Below, piece after piece: positions 1 to 8,610 of a stretch of DNA of 64,000 bases. The DNA comes from Streptomyces sp. NBC_01262. Its GTDB lineage: Bacteria; Actinomycetota; Actinomycetes; Streptomycetales; Streptomycetaceae. The first letter of the stretch is position 1; every line of letters begins with the position of its first letter. The stretch lies in contig NZ_CP108462.1 in NCBI RefSeq assembly GCF_036226365.1, forward strand, positions 9,098,501 through 9,162,500, given 5' to 3'. The notes under the pieces were generated by a model. That model was not told the origin of the DNA. It did no database searches and worked only from the letters and a program-made list of their open reading frames with translations. Position numbers and translations under genes: made by a program.

Positions 1-1
1 G

Positions 2-208
2 TCCATGGACCAGGCGGCGACCATCGTGCACCGCGGCTCGATGGACACCGTGCTCCCCACCGCCCAGACCCTGGCCCGCTGGACCGACGCCAACGGCTAC
101 CGGTCGACGGGATACCCCCGCGAGATCAACCTGGAGTGCCCCGAGAACCGCGACGACTGGGTGACGGAACTGCAGGCACCGGTGATCGGCTGTGTCAGTG
201 ACAACTGA
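2..208 (+). CDS. GyrI-like effector-binding domain protein, C-terminal fragment (5' end outside window)
   Basis: The reading frame is open at the left edge and ends with TGA at 206-208, so only the last 68 residues or so are visible. They carry the sequence pattern of the C-terminal half of a GyrI-like small-molecule binding domain: an HxGSxDxxxPTAQxLxxWxxxNGYxxxGYPRE run followed by a W-V-T-E-L-Q-x-P-V strand. This domain sits at the C terminus of many MerR- and AraC-type regulators and also occurs alone. Which of these applies cannot be told because the DNA-binding part would lie upstream. Family identity is fairly secure; the function of the whole protein is unknown. Confidence 0.7.
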   Translation, partial: SMDQAATIVHRGSMDTVLPTAQTLARWTDANGYRSTGYPREINLECPENRDDWVTELQAPVIGCVSDN

Positions 209-350
209 CTCCACCCGGTAGGTGCGATCGCAAGGCGGAGGAGGGCACCGGACGTACAACCGTTCGGGATCGGCAGGGGTCTAGCGATCGAAGCGCTGTT
301 CTCCTGGAAGACACCGTCCGTTTGCCCGCCTCCCAACAGAGGTTCTCTCC

Positions 351-1571
351 ATGCCGATGCCCCCACACAACCGTCGCGTCTCCCGTGCCGCTTTCGCCGC
401 CCTCGGCGCTGCCGGCCTGATCGCGCTGGCCGCGGCTCCCGCCGCCTTCGGCGATGAAACCGCACCCGGATTGGTCATTGGAGGCATCGAGCCGATCGAC
501 GGGGTGAAACCGGGGAGCAGCTTCGATCTGCCGGTCACCGTGGCGAACAAGGGCACCGGAGCCGCCGAGAAGGTGTGGGTCACCTACGCCGTCACCCGGG
601 GACTCGACTTCGACGAGGTTCCCTCCAACTGCCTGACACAGCACATCCCTCCCTACGACGAGATGCAGGAGAGGTGGACCGCGGTGTGTGCCTTCGACCA
701 GGCGGTGGAGCCGGGCGTCGTCTACACGACCGAGACGCCTCTGCGAGTCAAGGTACTGGACCGCGCGCTCTACGACGAAGTGAGCCTGCGTGTCGGGGAA
801 GGCGATCCGGTGGCGGACGACAACGGCAGTCCGCCGGTGGCGGGAACCGCACCGGCGGTGAAACTGGTCGAAAAGCAGCCCGGTGGCGAGGGGACCGCGC
901 CATACGTCGCTGTGCCCGTCACCTCCGTCAACACGGCCGACTACCAGGTGACGGGTGCCGCGTTGAAGGGGAGCGTCGGTAAAACGGTGCCGATGAAGGT
1001 GGAGTTCACCAACGCCGGGCCCGCCTGGGTCATGGCCAAGTATGGGGAGCGGTCGTCCGTAAGCGTCGTGATCACGCCGCCCGCCGGAACATCGGTCGTC
1101 AAGACCGCCTCATTCTGCAGGGCCAAGGGGGAGACGTACCACTGCGGCATGAGACAGCCGGCTCTCAACGAGGGCGGCCGAGAGACCTACACATTCCAGC
1201 TGAAGATCGACAAGCGGGTGGCGCGCTCTAAGGGCTCGGTGGCGCTGAGCACCGAAGCGCGGCCGTTCGACCCCAACAAGGACAACGACAAGGCCGACAT
1301 CACGCTGGACGTCACGGGTGGGGGGTCGACCGGCTCGACGGGCAGCTCGACCAATGGCTCGACCGGCTCGACCGGCGGGTCGTCGTCGACCGGCGACGAC
1401 GGGACGACGACGAACGGCGGCACCCTGGCAGAGACCGGCTCCTCGACGCTGCCGATCACGGGCGCGGCTGCCGCGGCGTTGGTCACGGGTGCGGGCACGC
1501 TCCTCATCGTGCGCCGCCGCCGGGCCCAGAGCCTGAGAGGAGGTCAGTCCAGTTCGGTCTCGGGGATCTGA
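351..1571 (+). CDS. Secreted surface protein with LAETG sortase signal
   Basis: A 406-residue exported protein. Residues 1-33 form a signal peptide (basic start, Ala/Leu-rich core, Ala-x-Gly end). The body is beta-rich with two similar halves, recalling DUF11/CARDB-type surface domains. A Ser/Thr/Gly linker (about 320-358) leads to LAETG at 359-363, a hydrophobic helix and an RRRR stop-transfer patch. LAxTG is the recognition motif of class E sortases in Streptomyces, so covalent cell-wall attachment is inferred. The tail after the arginines is longer than usual. The last 28 bases overlap the convergent EccC-type gene. The Shine-Dalgarno is weak. Its link to the secretion island is positional only. 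Confidence 0.8.
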   Translation: MPMPPHNRRVSRAAFAALGAAGLIALAAAPAAFGDETAPGLVIGGIEPIDGVKPGSSFDLPVTVANKGTGAAEKVWVTYAVTRGLDFDEVPSNCLTQHIPPYDEMQERWTAVCAFDQAVEPGVVYTTETPLRVKVLDRALYDEVSLRVGEGDPVADDNGSPPVAGTAPAVKLVEKQPGGEGTAPYVAVPVTSVNTADYQVTGAALKGSVGKTVPMKVEFTNAGPAWVMAKYGERSSVSVVITPPAGTSVVKTASFCRAKGETYHCGMRQPALNEGGRETYTFQLKIDKRVARSKGSVALSTEARPFDPNKDNDKADITLDVTGGGSTGSTGSSTNGSTGSTGGSSSTGDDGTTTNGGTLAETGSSTLPITGAAAAALVTGAGTLLIVRRRRAQSLRGGQSSSVSGI

Positions 1572-4500
1572 ACATTGATCAGCGCGCCGGAGCGCTGGTC
1601 GACGGTGAGACCCCGGCCCAGCATGCGGTTGCGCAGGTGGGCGTGGGTGAGCCGGGCGCCGAGGATGTCGCCTTCGAGGAGGCTCTGGGGGCCCAGCAGG
1701 ACACCTCGGCGGCGCCGCTTCAGGGCGCCCAGCCAGCCCATCGCTCCGGACATGGCCTCGGCCGAGACACCGGCGGCCAGCCCGATGCCGCGGTCGCGGC
1801 CGGATTCGACGAGGTCACGGAGCTCCTGGTCGATCCGGGTCTGGCCGAGCATGTCGGCGTCGTCGACGAGGAGTACGCGGGGCGCGCCGTCGGGTCCGAG
1901 GATGCCGGCCAGCTCCTGGGCGGTGGGGTCCGCCGAGGTGAGGAACCGTACGCCGGGGTGCGCGGCGAGGGCGCGCAGGGGCGTGTCGCGGGGGGCGAGG
2001 ACGGCGAGGCGGGTGCCGGAGGAGAGCAGGGAGACGGCGAGGGAGGCCAGGGTGGTGCTGCGGCCGGATCCGGGGGGCCCGGCGACGACGAGGGTCGGGG
2101 AGGCGTCGGCGAAGTCGACGCCCACGGGGGAGACGTCGTCACCGCCCAGGCCCAGCAGGCCCCACATCGGGCGGCGCAGCTCCTCGCGCACCTTGTCGTA
2201 CGCGTCGGTGAAGGCCACCTTCGACGGGAGGGTACCGATCCGGGCGGGCCTGCGCTCCTCGGGCAGTCCGGCGTCGCGGCGCACCGCCTCGGCGCCGATG
2301 CGGCGCAGGGCCTCGGCCTGGTCCTGGCCGGAGGCACCGGGGGCGAGCAGGGCCACCTGGATCTCGGCGCCGTCGGAGGTCCAGCCCTGTCCGGGATGGA
2401 TGAGGTCGGGCATGTCGCGCGGGCGCTTGCCGACGCTGTGGTAGTCGGCGCGGTCGTTGAGCCGCAGCAGCAGCTTGTTGTCATTGAGGGCGGTGGCCCG
2501 TCCGGAGAGCAGGGCGCGCTCAGAGGTTGCGACGACATGGAGACCGGAGGCGGCGCCTTCCCGCAGCAGCCGGTTGAGCTGGTCCATCTGCCGGCCGCCG
2601 TTGTGCTCGGCGACGATCTCGGCCAGCGCGTCCCAGCCGTCGACGAGCAGCATGATGTGCGCGGGGCGGGCGGCGGCGGGCAGGATCTCGCGCAGTTCCG
2701 CCAGATTACTGGCGTGATGCGTCGTCAGTTCGGCCTGGCGGCGCTCCAGTTCCGTGTCGAGTCGACCCAGCAGCCGTTCCAGCCGCTCTGTGTCGCCCCG
2801 GGGGACGACCCCGCCGCAGTGCGGCAGCACACCCATGGCGGACAGCGCGCCGCCGGCGAAGTCGACGCCGTACAGGTGGACGTCCTTCGAGGAGTGGCCG
2901 CGGGCCAGGGACCCGGCCATGGTCCGCAGCACCTGTGAGCGTCCGGACCGGGGGATGCCGACGACGTACAGATGCCCGAAGGAGTCGAGGTCCAGCTGGA
3001 CGGGCAGCTGGGCCTGCGAGGCGGGCAGGTCCGACAACGCCCAGGCCACCGGGGCCAGCCGGGCGCCGCCGGAGTGTCCGGGGTCGGGCTGCGGCAGGTC
3101 GTCGATGAGGACGCACCGGCCGAGCGGGGGGAGCCAGGGGCTGCGCTGCGGGGCGCAGCCGGTGAGTTCGGCCGCGTCGGACACCGCCTCGACCAGCGCG
3201 TTGAGGGCGGTGGGGAGTTCGGCGTCAGCCGCAGAAGAAGCAGGGGCGGCGGTGAGGTCGGGCAGGCCGGCGGTGCGTCCCAGGCGCTGCCAGGGCAGTT
3301 CGGTGGTCCGGACCGGGGTCGGCTCCTGCGGCCTGTCGGGCTCCTGAGCCGGTGCGGACCCGGGGGCCCCGGGCAGTGGGGTTCCGGAGTACGCGGTCTG
3401 GAAGGGGACGACCGTGCCGTGCCCCAGGCGGGCCAGGGCGCGGCCGGGGGTGGTGGGGGAGATGCTGACGGCGTCCTTGATGTCGATGACGTCCTGGCTC
3501 TCGCCGGCGTCGGTCACGCGCAGGGCGATCCGCAGGTTGGTGTTGGCCCGGATGTCCGCGTTGACCACGCCGGCCGGCCGCTGGGTCGCCAGGATCAGGT
3601 GGATGCCCAGGGACCGGCCGCGCTGGGCGATGCTCACCAGACCGGGGATGAAGTCGGGGATCTCCCGGAACAGCGTGGCGAACTCGTCGATCACCAGCAC
3701 CAGCCGGGGCACGGCCGCCAGTTCCGGGTCACGGCGGCGCATGCCCTGGTACTCGGGCAGGTCCTTGGCCCCGGCGTCCGCCAGGAGGTGCTCACGGCGG
3801 ACCACCTCGGCCGTCAGCGAGGTCAGCGCGCGCTGCACCAGGTGGCTGTCCAGGTCCGTGACCATGCCGAGGGTGTGCGGCAGCCGTACGCAGTCCTTGA
3901 ACGCGCTGCCGCCCTTGTAGTCGACCAGGACGAACGTCAGCTCGTCGGGCCGGTTGACCGCGGCGAGCGAGGCCACGAAGGTCTGCAGCAGTTCCGACTT
4001 GCCGGAGCCGGTGGTGCCCGCGACCAGGCCGTGCGGACCGTCCTTCACCAGGTCGAACGCGGCCGGACCGTCGTAGCCGGCGCCCAGCGGGAAGGCGGTG
4101 GACGCCGGCAGCCGCGCCCAGCGGGCCGCGATCTCGGGACCGCTGGGCTCCGGCAGACCGAGCAGCTCCAGCAGACCGACATGGGCGGGGAGCCCCTCCG
4201 CGGCGTCCGGGGTGACGTCGTGGATCGGCGCGATGCCCCGGGCCAGGCGCTCGCACCACGCGGGCCCGACCAGATCCGGGCGGATGTCGGGGATGTCGGG
4301 CTGTCCGGTGCGGCGCAGCGTGACCCGGTGGTTCTCCTTCCGGACCACGGCGGTGCACTCCTCCGGGAGGAGCCGTTCCTCCTGGTCCAGGCAGAGCGAG
4401 AGGATCCGGACCGAGGGGCCCTCCTTCAGGATGGAGACCACACCGGGTACGTCGCGCAGGCGGCGGGCGCCGTCCATCACGACCAGCACGTCCGGCTCGC

Positions 4501-6112
4501 TGAGCAGCGCCTTGCTCATCGTCGACTCGGCCGCCCGCTGGCGGGTGCGCAGCGCGGAGACCAGCTCGGCCACCCGGTTGCCCACCGTCTCCGGGTCATT
4601 GCCGATGAGGGTGACGGCGCCGCCCCGGGAGCCCGGCAGCCCGTCCCGGGAGTGCGGCAGCCAGCGCACCCAGTCCCAGGACTCCTGCGCCGTCTTGTCG
4701 GTGAGTACGACGATCCGCAGATCCCGGGGGGTGTGCAGGACCGCGGCCTGGGCCGTCAGCCAGCGGGCCAGGCCCTGGACCGTCCCGGTCTCACCGGCCA
4801 GGCCGACCACCCCGCAGCCGACGAGGTCCAAGCTGACCGGTGCGTCGGGGATCGTCCAGTGCACGGAGGTGTGGTTGTCCTCGCGCGCCGCGTCGTCGAT
4901 ACCCAGCAGCGACGGCTGCCCCGCGGTGCCGACCCGCAGCGCCAGATGGTCCGGGTCGCCACGGCGGCGTTCCCACAGCCGGTTGCCGGGGCCGACCGCC
5001 CACAGTCCGAGCACGGCGGGGTCGGGGGCGCTCTCGGTCCGCAACTGCCGTTCCCTGGCCACCTTCTGCCGTACGTCCTCCTCCAGCGAGGCACGGCGGA
5101 GCCGGTAGGTGCGGGACTTCTCCTCGAAGTCCTTGCGGGCCGCGCGGCGTCCGCTGACATGGTTCGCCGCCATCAGCAGCGGCGTCAGGAGCATGAACAT
5201 CAGATAGAAGTACGAGTTGAAGAAGAGCACCATGGCGACGCCCATGACCATCGGGGCAAGGGCGGCCAGCAGCGGAATGGGCCGCCGCCCGGGCGGCTCG
5301 GGCGGCCCGGGCAGCCGGTACCGCTCGGGTGCCAGATGCGGCAGGATCCGCGGCGGGCGGTTGTAGTCCAGGCCGCCACCGCCCTCGGACGGCAGCACCG
5401 CGGCGTCCCGCACGGTCGGCTCGCACAGCCGCAGCAGGGACTCCCCGATGGCCAGCTCCCCGCCGAGCGGCCAGAGTTCCCAGCCCTCCGGGAGGCCGGC
5501 GGTGTCCGCGGCGGCCTCCTGCTGTGTCTCGTCCCCGTCGTCCCTCGCGAGGGGCAGCAGCTCCACATTGGGCCTGCCCCGGTGCTCCGGCGGCTCGGGG
5601 ACGGACAGCCGCACCTCGCCGCCTCCGTCCAGCTCGACCAGGGCGGATCCGTCGGGGCGTACGGTCACCCGGACGCCGTCGGACGGCACACCTCGGCCCT
5701 GCAGCGGCACGGCCGAGTCCTCCAGCGGACCGATGCCGTGCGTGCCGAGGCCCAGCGGGTACACCCGGCCGGCATCCGGCCCGCCCACCACCTGCAGTTC
5801 GACCACCGGCGAGTGGTCCACCTGATGCGGCTGCGGCATGGCCGCGCGGTCCGGCCCGTACGGGGCGGCGGTCGGCGGCACGGGTGCGCCGAGACCGATG
5901 ACGCTGCCGTCCATGACCTGGCTGCCGGCCAGCGCGGTGCCGGGTGCCTGCGGGTCGCCGCCCAGGTAGAGGTCACCGTTGTCGGCGGCGCCGCTCACCT
6001 CGGCCAGATGCGTGGCGATGTCCTTGAGTGCGGTGGTGCCGGCCGCCTCCAGCAGGATGTCCTGGCGGGTGGCGGGATCGCCGTCGGCGACGGTGGTGAC
6101 GAGAAGTTTCAT
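1544..6112 (-). CDS. FHA-containing FtsK/SpoIIIE ATPase, EccC/EssC type, motor of a type VII-like secretion system
   Basis: A 1,522-residue membrane ATPase. Residues 1-80 resemble a ubiquitin-like/Ess N-terminal domain and about 100-230 an FHA-like region, the EssC layout rather than the shorter mycobacterial EccC. Two membrane helices lie near 282-320. Three FtsK/SpoIIIE domains follow. The first (P-loop GTTGSGKSE near 703, Walker B VLVIDEF, ATQRP) is intact. The second (GIPRSGRSQ near 1057) and third (GPPGSGRST near 1349) have Arg in place of the P-loop Lys. In this family the first domain supplies the power and the others bind substrate. ATG at 6112 is chosen because AAGGGGAG precedes it; an in-frame extension to 6409 would overlap the upstream gene. 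Last gene of the sigma-factor unit. Confidence 0.9.
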   Translation of the reverse strand: MKLLVTTVADGDPATRQDILLEAAGTTALKDIATHLAEVSGAADNGDLYLGGDPQAPGTALAGSQVMDGSVIGLGAPVPPTAAPYGPDRAAMPQPHQVDHSPVVELQVVGGPDAGRVYPLGLGTHGIGPLEDSAVPLQGRGVPSDGVRVTVRPDGSALVELDGGGEVRLSVPEPPEHRGRPNVELLPLARDDGDETQQEAAADTAGLPEGWELWPLGGELAIGESLLRLCEPTVRDAAVLPSEGGGGLDYNRPPRILPHLAPERYRLPGPPEPPGRRPIPLLAALAPMVMGVAMVLFFNSYFYLMFMLLTPLLMAANHVSGRRAARKDFEEKSRTYRLRRASLEEDVRQKVARERQLRTESAPDPAVLGLWAVGPGNRLWERRRGDPDHLALRVGTAGQPSLLGIDDAAREDNHTSVHWTIPDAPVSLDLVGCGVVGLAGETGTVQGLARWLTAQAAVLHTPRDLRIVVLTDKTAQESWDWVRWLPHSRDGLPGSRGGAVTLIGNDPETVGNRVAELVSALRTRQRAAESTMSKALLSEPDVLVVMDGARRLRDVPGVVSILKEGPSVRILSLCLDQEERLLPEECTAVVRKENHRVTLRRTGQPDIPDIRPDLVGPAWCERLARGIAPIHDVTPDAAEGLPAHVGLLELLGLPEPSGPEIAARWARLPASTAFPLGAGYDGPAAFDLVKDGPHGLVAGTTGSGKSELLQTFVASLAAVNRPDELTFVLVDYKGGSAFKDCVRLPHTLGMVTDLDSHLVQRALTSLTAEVVRREHLLADAGAKDLPEYQGMRRRDPELAAVPRLVLVIDEFATLFREIPDFIPGLVSIAQRGRSLGIHLILATQRPAGVVNADIRANTNLRIALRVTDAGESQDVIDIKDAVSISPTTPGRALARLGHGTVVPFQTAYSGTPLPGAPGSAPAQEPDRPQEPTPVRTTELPWQRLGRTAGLPDLTAAPASSAADAELPTALNALVEAVSDAAELTGCAPQRSPWLPPLGRCVLIDDLPQPDPGHSGGARLAPVAWALSDLPASQAQLPVQLDLDSFGHLYVVGIPRSGRSQVLRTMAGSLARGHSSKDVHLYGVDFAGGALSAMGVLPHCGGVVPRGDTERLERLLGRLDTELERRQAELTTHHASNLAELREILPAAARPAHIMLLVDGWDALAEIVAEHNGGRQMDQLNRLLREGAASGLHVVATSERALLSGRATALNDNKLLLRLNDRADYHSVGKRPRDMPDLIHPGQGWTSDGAEIQVALLAPGASGQDQAEALRRIGAEAVRRDAGLPEERRPARIGTLPSKVAFTDAYDKVREELRRPMWGLLGLGGDDVSPVGVDFADASPTLVVAGPPGSGRSTTLASLAVSLLSSGTRLAVLAPRDTPLRALAAHPGVRFLTSADPTAQELAGILGPDGAPRVLLVDDADMLGQTRIDQELRDLVESGRDRGIGLAAGVSAEAMSGAMGWLGALKRRRRGVLLGPQSLLEGDILGARLTHAHLRNRMLGRGLTVDQRSGALINVQIPETELD

Positions 6113-6165
6113 GTCTCCCCTTCGGGAGGCTTGATGGTGGGCGTGCTGGTCGAGCAGTCGCGGGC

Positions 6166-7344
6166 TCAGCGTTCGCCCGGGGCGTTCGAGGAAGCCGCCA
6201 TGGGCTGTTCGCGGGCGGTGGCCGGTTCCGACAGCAGGTCGGATCCGTCGGATCCGGGCGCGGTGGCCGACGGCTCGTCCGGAAGTTCCGGCTGATCCGG
6301 CGGCAGCTGCCTCGGCGCGGCGGCGGGCATCCGCCGGGTACGGCGCCGGTCGGCGCGGATCGCGGCGGCGACGCCCCTGCCGAGGGGGCCGGAGTCGGCG
6401 TCCAGGCACAGTTCGGGGGCGGTGACCCGGCCCCGGGCGTCGACCCGCAGGGCCCAGCTGTGCGCGGCCGCCCGGCCGTCGATCAGGCAGACGACGGCGC
6501 CGGAGGCGGCCAGTGCGCCGAGCCGGCGTGCCTGGTCCCCGGTGGGGGCGGCGCAGACGACCGCCTCCGTGGTGGCGGGCCGGTCCAGGTCCCCGGCCGG
6601 GGCGGGGGTGTCCTCAAGGCGCCGGAGTACGGAGTCGAGCCGCTGCCCGGGGTGGTGCGGATGGACGTTGTCCGTCACGGTGACCGACACCCCGCTGCCG
6701 GGCCGGTCGAGCTGCGCGGCCAGCGCCTGGAGCAGCCGGAGCCGGGCGGCGGGGTCGCCCTCGAAGGTGACCAGCCGGGGCCCGGCCGCCAGGTCGAGAT
6801 GGACGCAGGCGTCGTCCGCCATACCGACGGCGACCGGCAGCGGCCTGGCGCGGGAACCCAGGCGGGGCGCGACCTCGGGCAGTGCCTCCTGCTCGTCCAG
6901 GTCCAGCAGCCAGACGTGCGCACCCGGCGCGGCCCCGTCCTCCCAGGGAGCGGGGGGCCCGGGCGGCCGGCGGGCCGCGATCTGGACGGCTGCCGTCTCC
7001 GGCGCCAGCCGCAGGGCGTACGGGAAGGCGCCGGGCGCATCGGACAGAGCCGCCGCGGCCGCGTCCAGCAGCCGCCGTACGAGCAGGCCGGTACGGGGCT
7101 CGGACAACTGGCGGGCCAGGGCTCGCACCCCCCGGCGGTGCCGCCGGAAGGCGCGCAGCGGCTCGCCGAACGCCCGCCGGGTCAGCGCCGTCTCCCGGGC
7201 GATCCGCCGCCGGAACCGCCGCCAGCCGCCCTGCCCGCGCACGAAGTGCCGCAGCAGCAGGAAGAGCAGCACCAGGACGACGAAGCCGACGAGCCCGGCG
7301 GTCAGCAGCGATCCGGCGGGCCTGCCCAGCGCCATCCCCGTCAT
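6166..7344 (-). CDS. Membrane-anchored protein of the type VII-like island, unknown function
   Basis: A 392-residue protein with one N-terminal membrane helix (about 11-33) followed by a very Arg-rich cytoplasmic stretch (about 34-85) and a soluble Ala/Pro/Arg-rich domain. I do not recognise a family. The region around 195-255 has alternating hydrophobic strands with a VTFEGDPAAR turn and a VTVTDN strand, which could be a degenerate nucleotide-binding fold, but no complete P-loop is present. Its ATG overlaps the TGA of the sigma-factor gene, and 53 bases separate it from the EccC-type gene. It is therefore probably translated with both and may be an accessory subunit of the secretion machine. 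Confidence 0.75.
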   Translation of the reverse strand: MTGMALGRPAGSLLTAGLVGFVVLVLLFLLLRHFVRGQGGWRRFRRRIARETALTRRAFGEPLRAFRRHRRGVRALARQLSEPRTGLLVRRLLDAAAAALSDAPGAFPYALRLAPETAAVQIAARRPPGPPAPWEDGAAPGAHVWLLDLDEQEALPEVAPRLGSRARPLPVAVGMADDACVHLDLAAGPRLVTFEGDPAARLRLLQALAAQLDRPGSGVSVTVTDNVHPHHPGQRLDSVLRRLEDTPAPAGDLDRPATTEAVVCAAPTGDQARRLGALAASGAVVCLIDGRAAAHSWALRVDARGRVTAPELCLDADSGPLGRGVAAAIRADRRRTRRMPAAAPRQLPPDQPELPDEPSATAPGSDGSDLLSEPATAREQPMAASSNAPGER

Positions 7345-7931
7345 GCCGCCGCCAGTTCGGGCTGGGGGTGCCGGCGCCGCAGCTCCCGCAGGGCGTGGTG
7401 GGTGCGGGACTTCACCGTTCCCGGCGGGATGCCCAGCGCGTCCGCGGCGTCGGGGCCGCTGCAGCCGAGCACGTAGACGTAGAAGAGCACTTCGCGGTGG
7501 GGCCGGGAGAGCCGGGACAGGGCGTGCACGATGAAGCGGCGGTGGACCGCCTGGCTCATCGGGTCCACGGGATCGCTGTGCGTCTCCAGGACGTGTTCCT
7601 GGTGGAGTTCGGGGTGTGACTGCTCCCGCCGGGCCCAGTCGATCACCAGGTTGTGCGCCACCCTGAACAGCCAGGCGCGGGGCGGCGACCAGCCCGGCGG
7701 CTGGTCCGAGGCGCTCAGCCAGGCGCGTACCAGGGTTTCCTGCACGAAGTCCTCGGCGCGCTGCCGGTCGCCGCGCAGCAGACCGGACACATAGCGCAGC
7801 AGCGGCCCGTGGTGGTCCTCGTAGAGTCTGCGAACGGCTTCGTCGCCGGTATCGGCGGGATCGCCGGGATCCTGGTCCCGCTCCACGGGAGCGCTCCCAG
7901 ACGGGAGGGGACTGGGTATGGACGGTCTCAT
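7341..7931 (-). CDS. ECF RNA polymerase sigma factor
   Basis: A 196-residue ECF sigma factor when started at ATG 7931, which has a strong GGGGGAA site. An in-frame ATG at 8045 would add 38 Pro/Arg-rich residues but lacks a Shine-Dalgarno. Region 2 (LLRYVSGLLRGDRQRAEDFVQET, with WLFRVAHN) and region 4 (LSRLSRPHREVLFYVYVLG, then the helix-turn-helix GIPPGTVKSR) are both plain. Its stop overlaps the start of the membrane-protein gene, placing it first in an operon with the EccC-type ATPase. No anti-sigma factor with a recognisable zinc motif is adjacent; the Arg-rich membrane protein is the only candidate. It may direct expression of the secretion island, but this is inference from position. Confidence 0.88.
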   Translation of the reverse strand: MRPSIPSPLPSGSAPVERDQDPGDPADTGDEAVRRLYEDHHGPLLRYVSGLLRGDRQRAEDFVQETLVRAWLSASDQPPGWSPPRAWLFRVAHNLVIDWARREQSHPELHQEHVLETHSDPVDPMSQAVHRRFIVHALSRLSRPHREVLFYVYVLGCSGPDAADALGIPPGTVKSRTHHALRELRRRHPQPELAAA

Positions 7932-8076
7932 CGGAGTTCCCCCAGGGCCGGCGTTGAACTCGTGAGCCGGTCCGGTCGGACGCCGCGCATGCGGCGAGAG
8001 CTGGGCAGAGCGAGCACGGGTACCCGGAGCGACCCCCACAGTCATGGGTGGAGCGGAGGGATCGGTTCCTCTTCGG

Positions 8077-8104
8077 AGTCTATGAGTGAATCTGTGGGTT
8101 TCAA
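8077..8104 (-). promoter_or_regulatory. Vegetative-type promoter of the sigma-factor operon
   Basis: On the minus strand TTGAAA (8104-8099) and TAGACT (8082-8077) are separated by 16 bases, a good match to the principal sigma-factor consensus. Transcription would start near 8070, giving a leader of about 140 bases to the ATG at 7931, or about 25 bases to the alternative ATG at 8045. This spacing is the only argument for the longer protein. Confidence 0.55.
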
Positions 8105-8154
8105 GAGTCCTTGAGGTGATTCTGAGATTACTGATGAATGTTGACCCGGAGGTA

Positions 8155-8197
8155 ATAAAAGGGACGCCGGTCCAAGGGGGGAGAGGACCGGCGTCCC
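8155..8197 (-). terminator. Intrinsic terminator after the ESAT-6-like gene
   Basis: Read on the minus strand, a perfect 13-bp stem (8197-8185 with 8173-8161, GGGACGCCGGTCC arms) is followed at once by TTTTATT. This is a textbook rho-independent terminator, uncommon in such GC-rich DNA, and it lies 20 bases beyond the stop codon at 8218. Confidence 0.88.
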
Positions 8198-8217
8198 TGG
8201 TCAGGTGGGTTCGGGCG

Positions 8218-8517
8218 TCAGGAGGGGATACCGCCGGCGATCTGGCTGTCCAGGTTCATCACGGAGTCGCCGATCTGCTGGAACTGCTTGGCGAACTCGG
8301 TGATGTTGTTCACCGCCTGGGTCACCGACGTGTTGAAGTTCGCGTACGAGTCACGGAGCTTCGGGCTGGTCTGCGACAGCACCAGGCCGTCGCCGAGCAG
8401 CGCGTCGACCTCGTCCTGCAGCCTCTTCAGCTCGGGCACCAGGGTGCTGTTCACGGCGTTGTTGAGCTTGGCGGCCGTGGCGTTGATCTGCTCTTGGTCG
8501 ACGACGTTACGGGGCAT
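8218..8517 (-). CDS. ESAT-6/WXG100-like small secreted protein
   Basis: A 99-residue, almost wholly helical protein. It has the size and two-helix hairpin layout of WXG100/ESAT-6 proteins, the small clients of type VII secretion. The turn has LLGDG where classical members have Trp-x-Gly, so the signature Trp is missing. Both helices are amphipathic and rich in Asn/Gln. No C-terminal YxxxD/E export signal is visible. ATG 8517 follows an AGAGAGAAGA site; the in-frame upstream extension would be encoded by the intercistronic hairpin and is unlikely. It is downstream of the coiled-coil gene, separated by 93 bases containing a strong hairpin, and is followed by a terminator. Confidence 0.8.
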   Translation of the reverse strand: MPRNVVDQEQINATAAKLNNAVNSTLVPELKRLQDEVDALLGDGLVLSQTSPKLRDSYANFNTSVTQAVNNITEFAKQFQQIGDSVMNLDSQIAGGIPS

Positions 8518-8544
8518 GGTGGTCTTCTCTCTGTTTCGGTGGGG

Positions 8545-8577
8545 CCCCGCGTGCGCCGAGGGGAGGCGCACGCGGGG
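8545..8577 (-). terminator. Strong intercistronic hairpin between the coiled-coil and ESAT-6-like genes
   Basis: A perfect 13-bp stem (8545-8557 pairing with 8565-8577) with a 7-base loop lies in the 93-base gap upstream of the ESAT-6-like start. There is no U-tract. It may attenuate transcription, mark an mRNA processing or stabilising site so that the small protein is made in excess, or terminate one transcript before an internal promoter; the sequence does not decide between these. Confidence 0.55.
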
Positions 8578-8610
8578 AGCTTTGGGGAGGGCGTCAGCGG
8601 GGGAGGGAGG

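Noticed and set aside
2972..6295. Very long open frame on the plus strand opposite the EccC-type gene
   Set aside because: Its composition (Gly/Gln/Arg/Val runs) is the typical antisense shadow of a GC-rich coding strand; no family features.
6113..6409. N-terminal extension of the EccC-type gene to 6409
   Set aside because: It would overlap the upstream membrane-protein gene by over 240 bases, is Arg/Pro-rich and lacks a ribosome site; ATG 6112 has a good one and begins a domain-like sequence.
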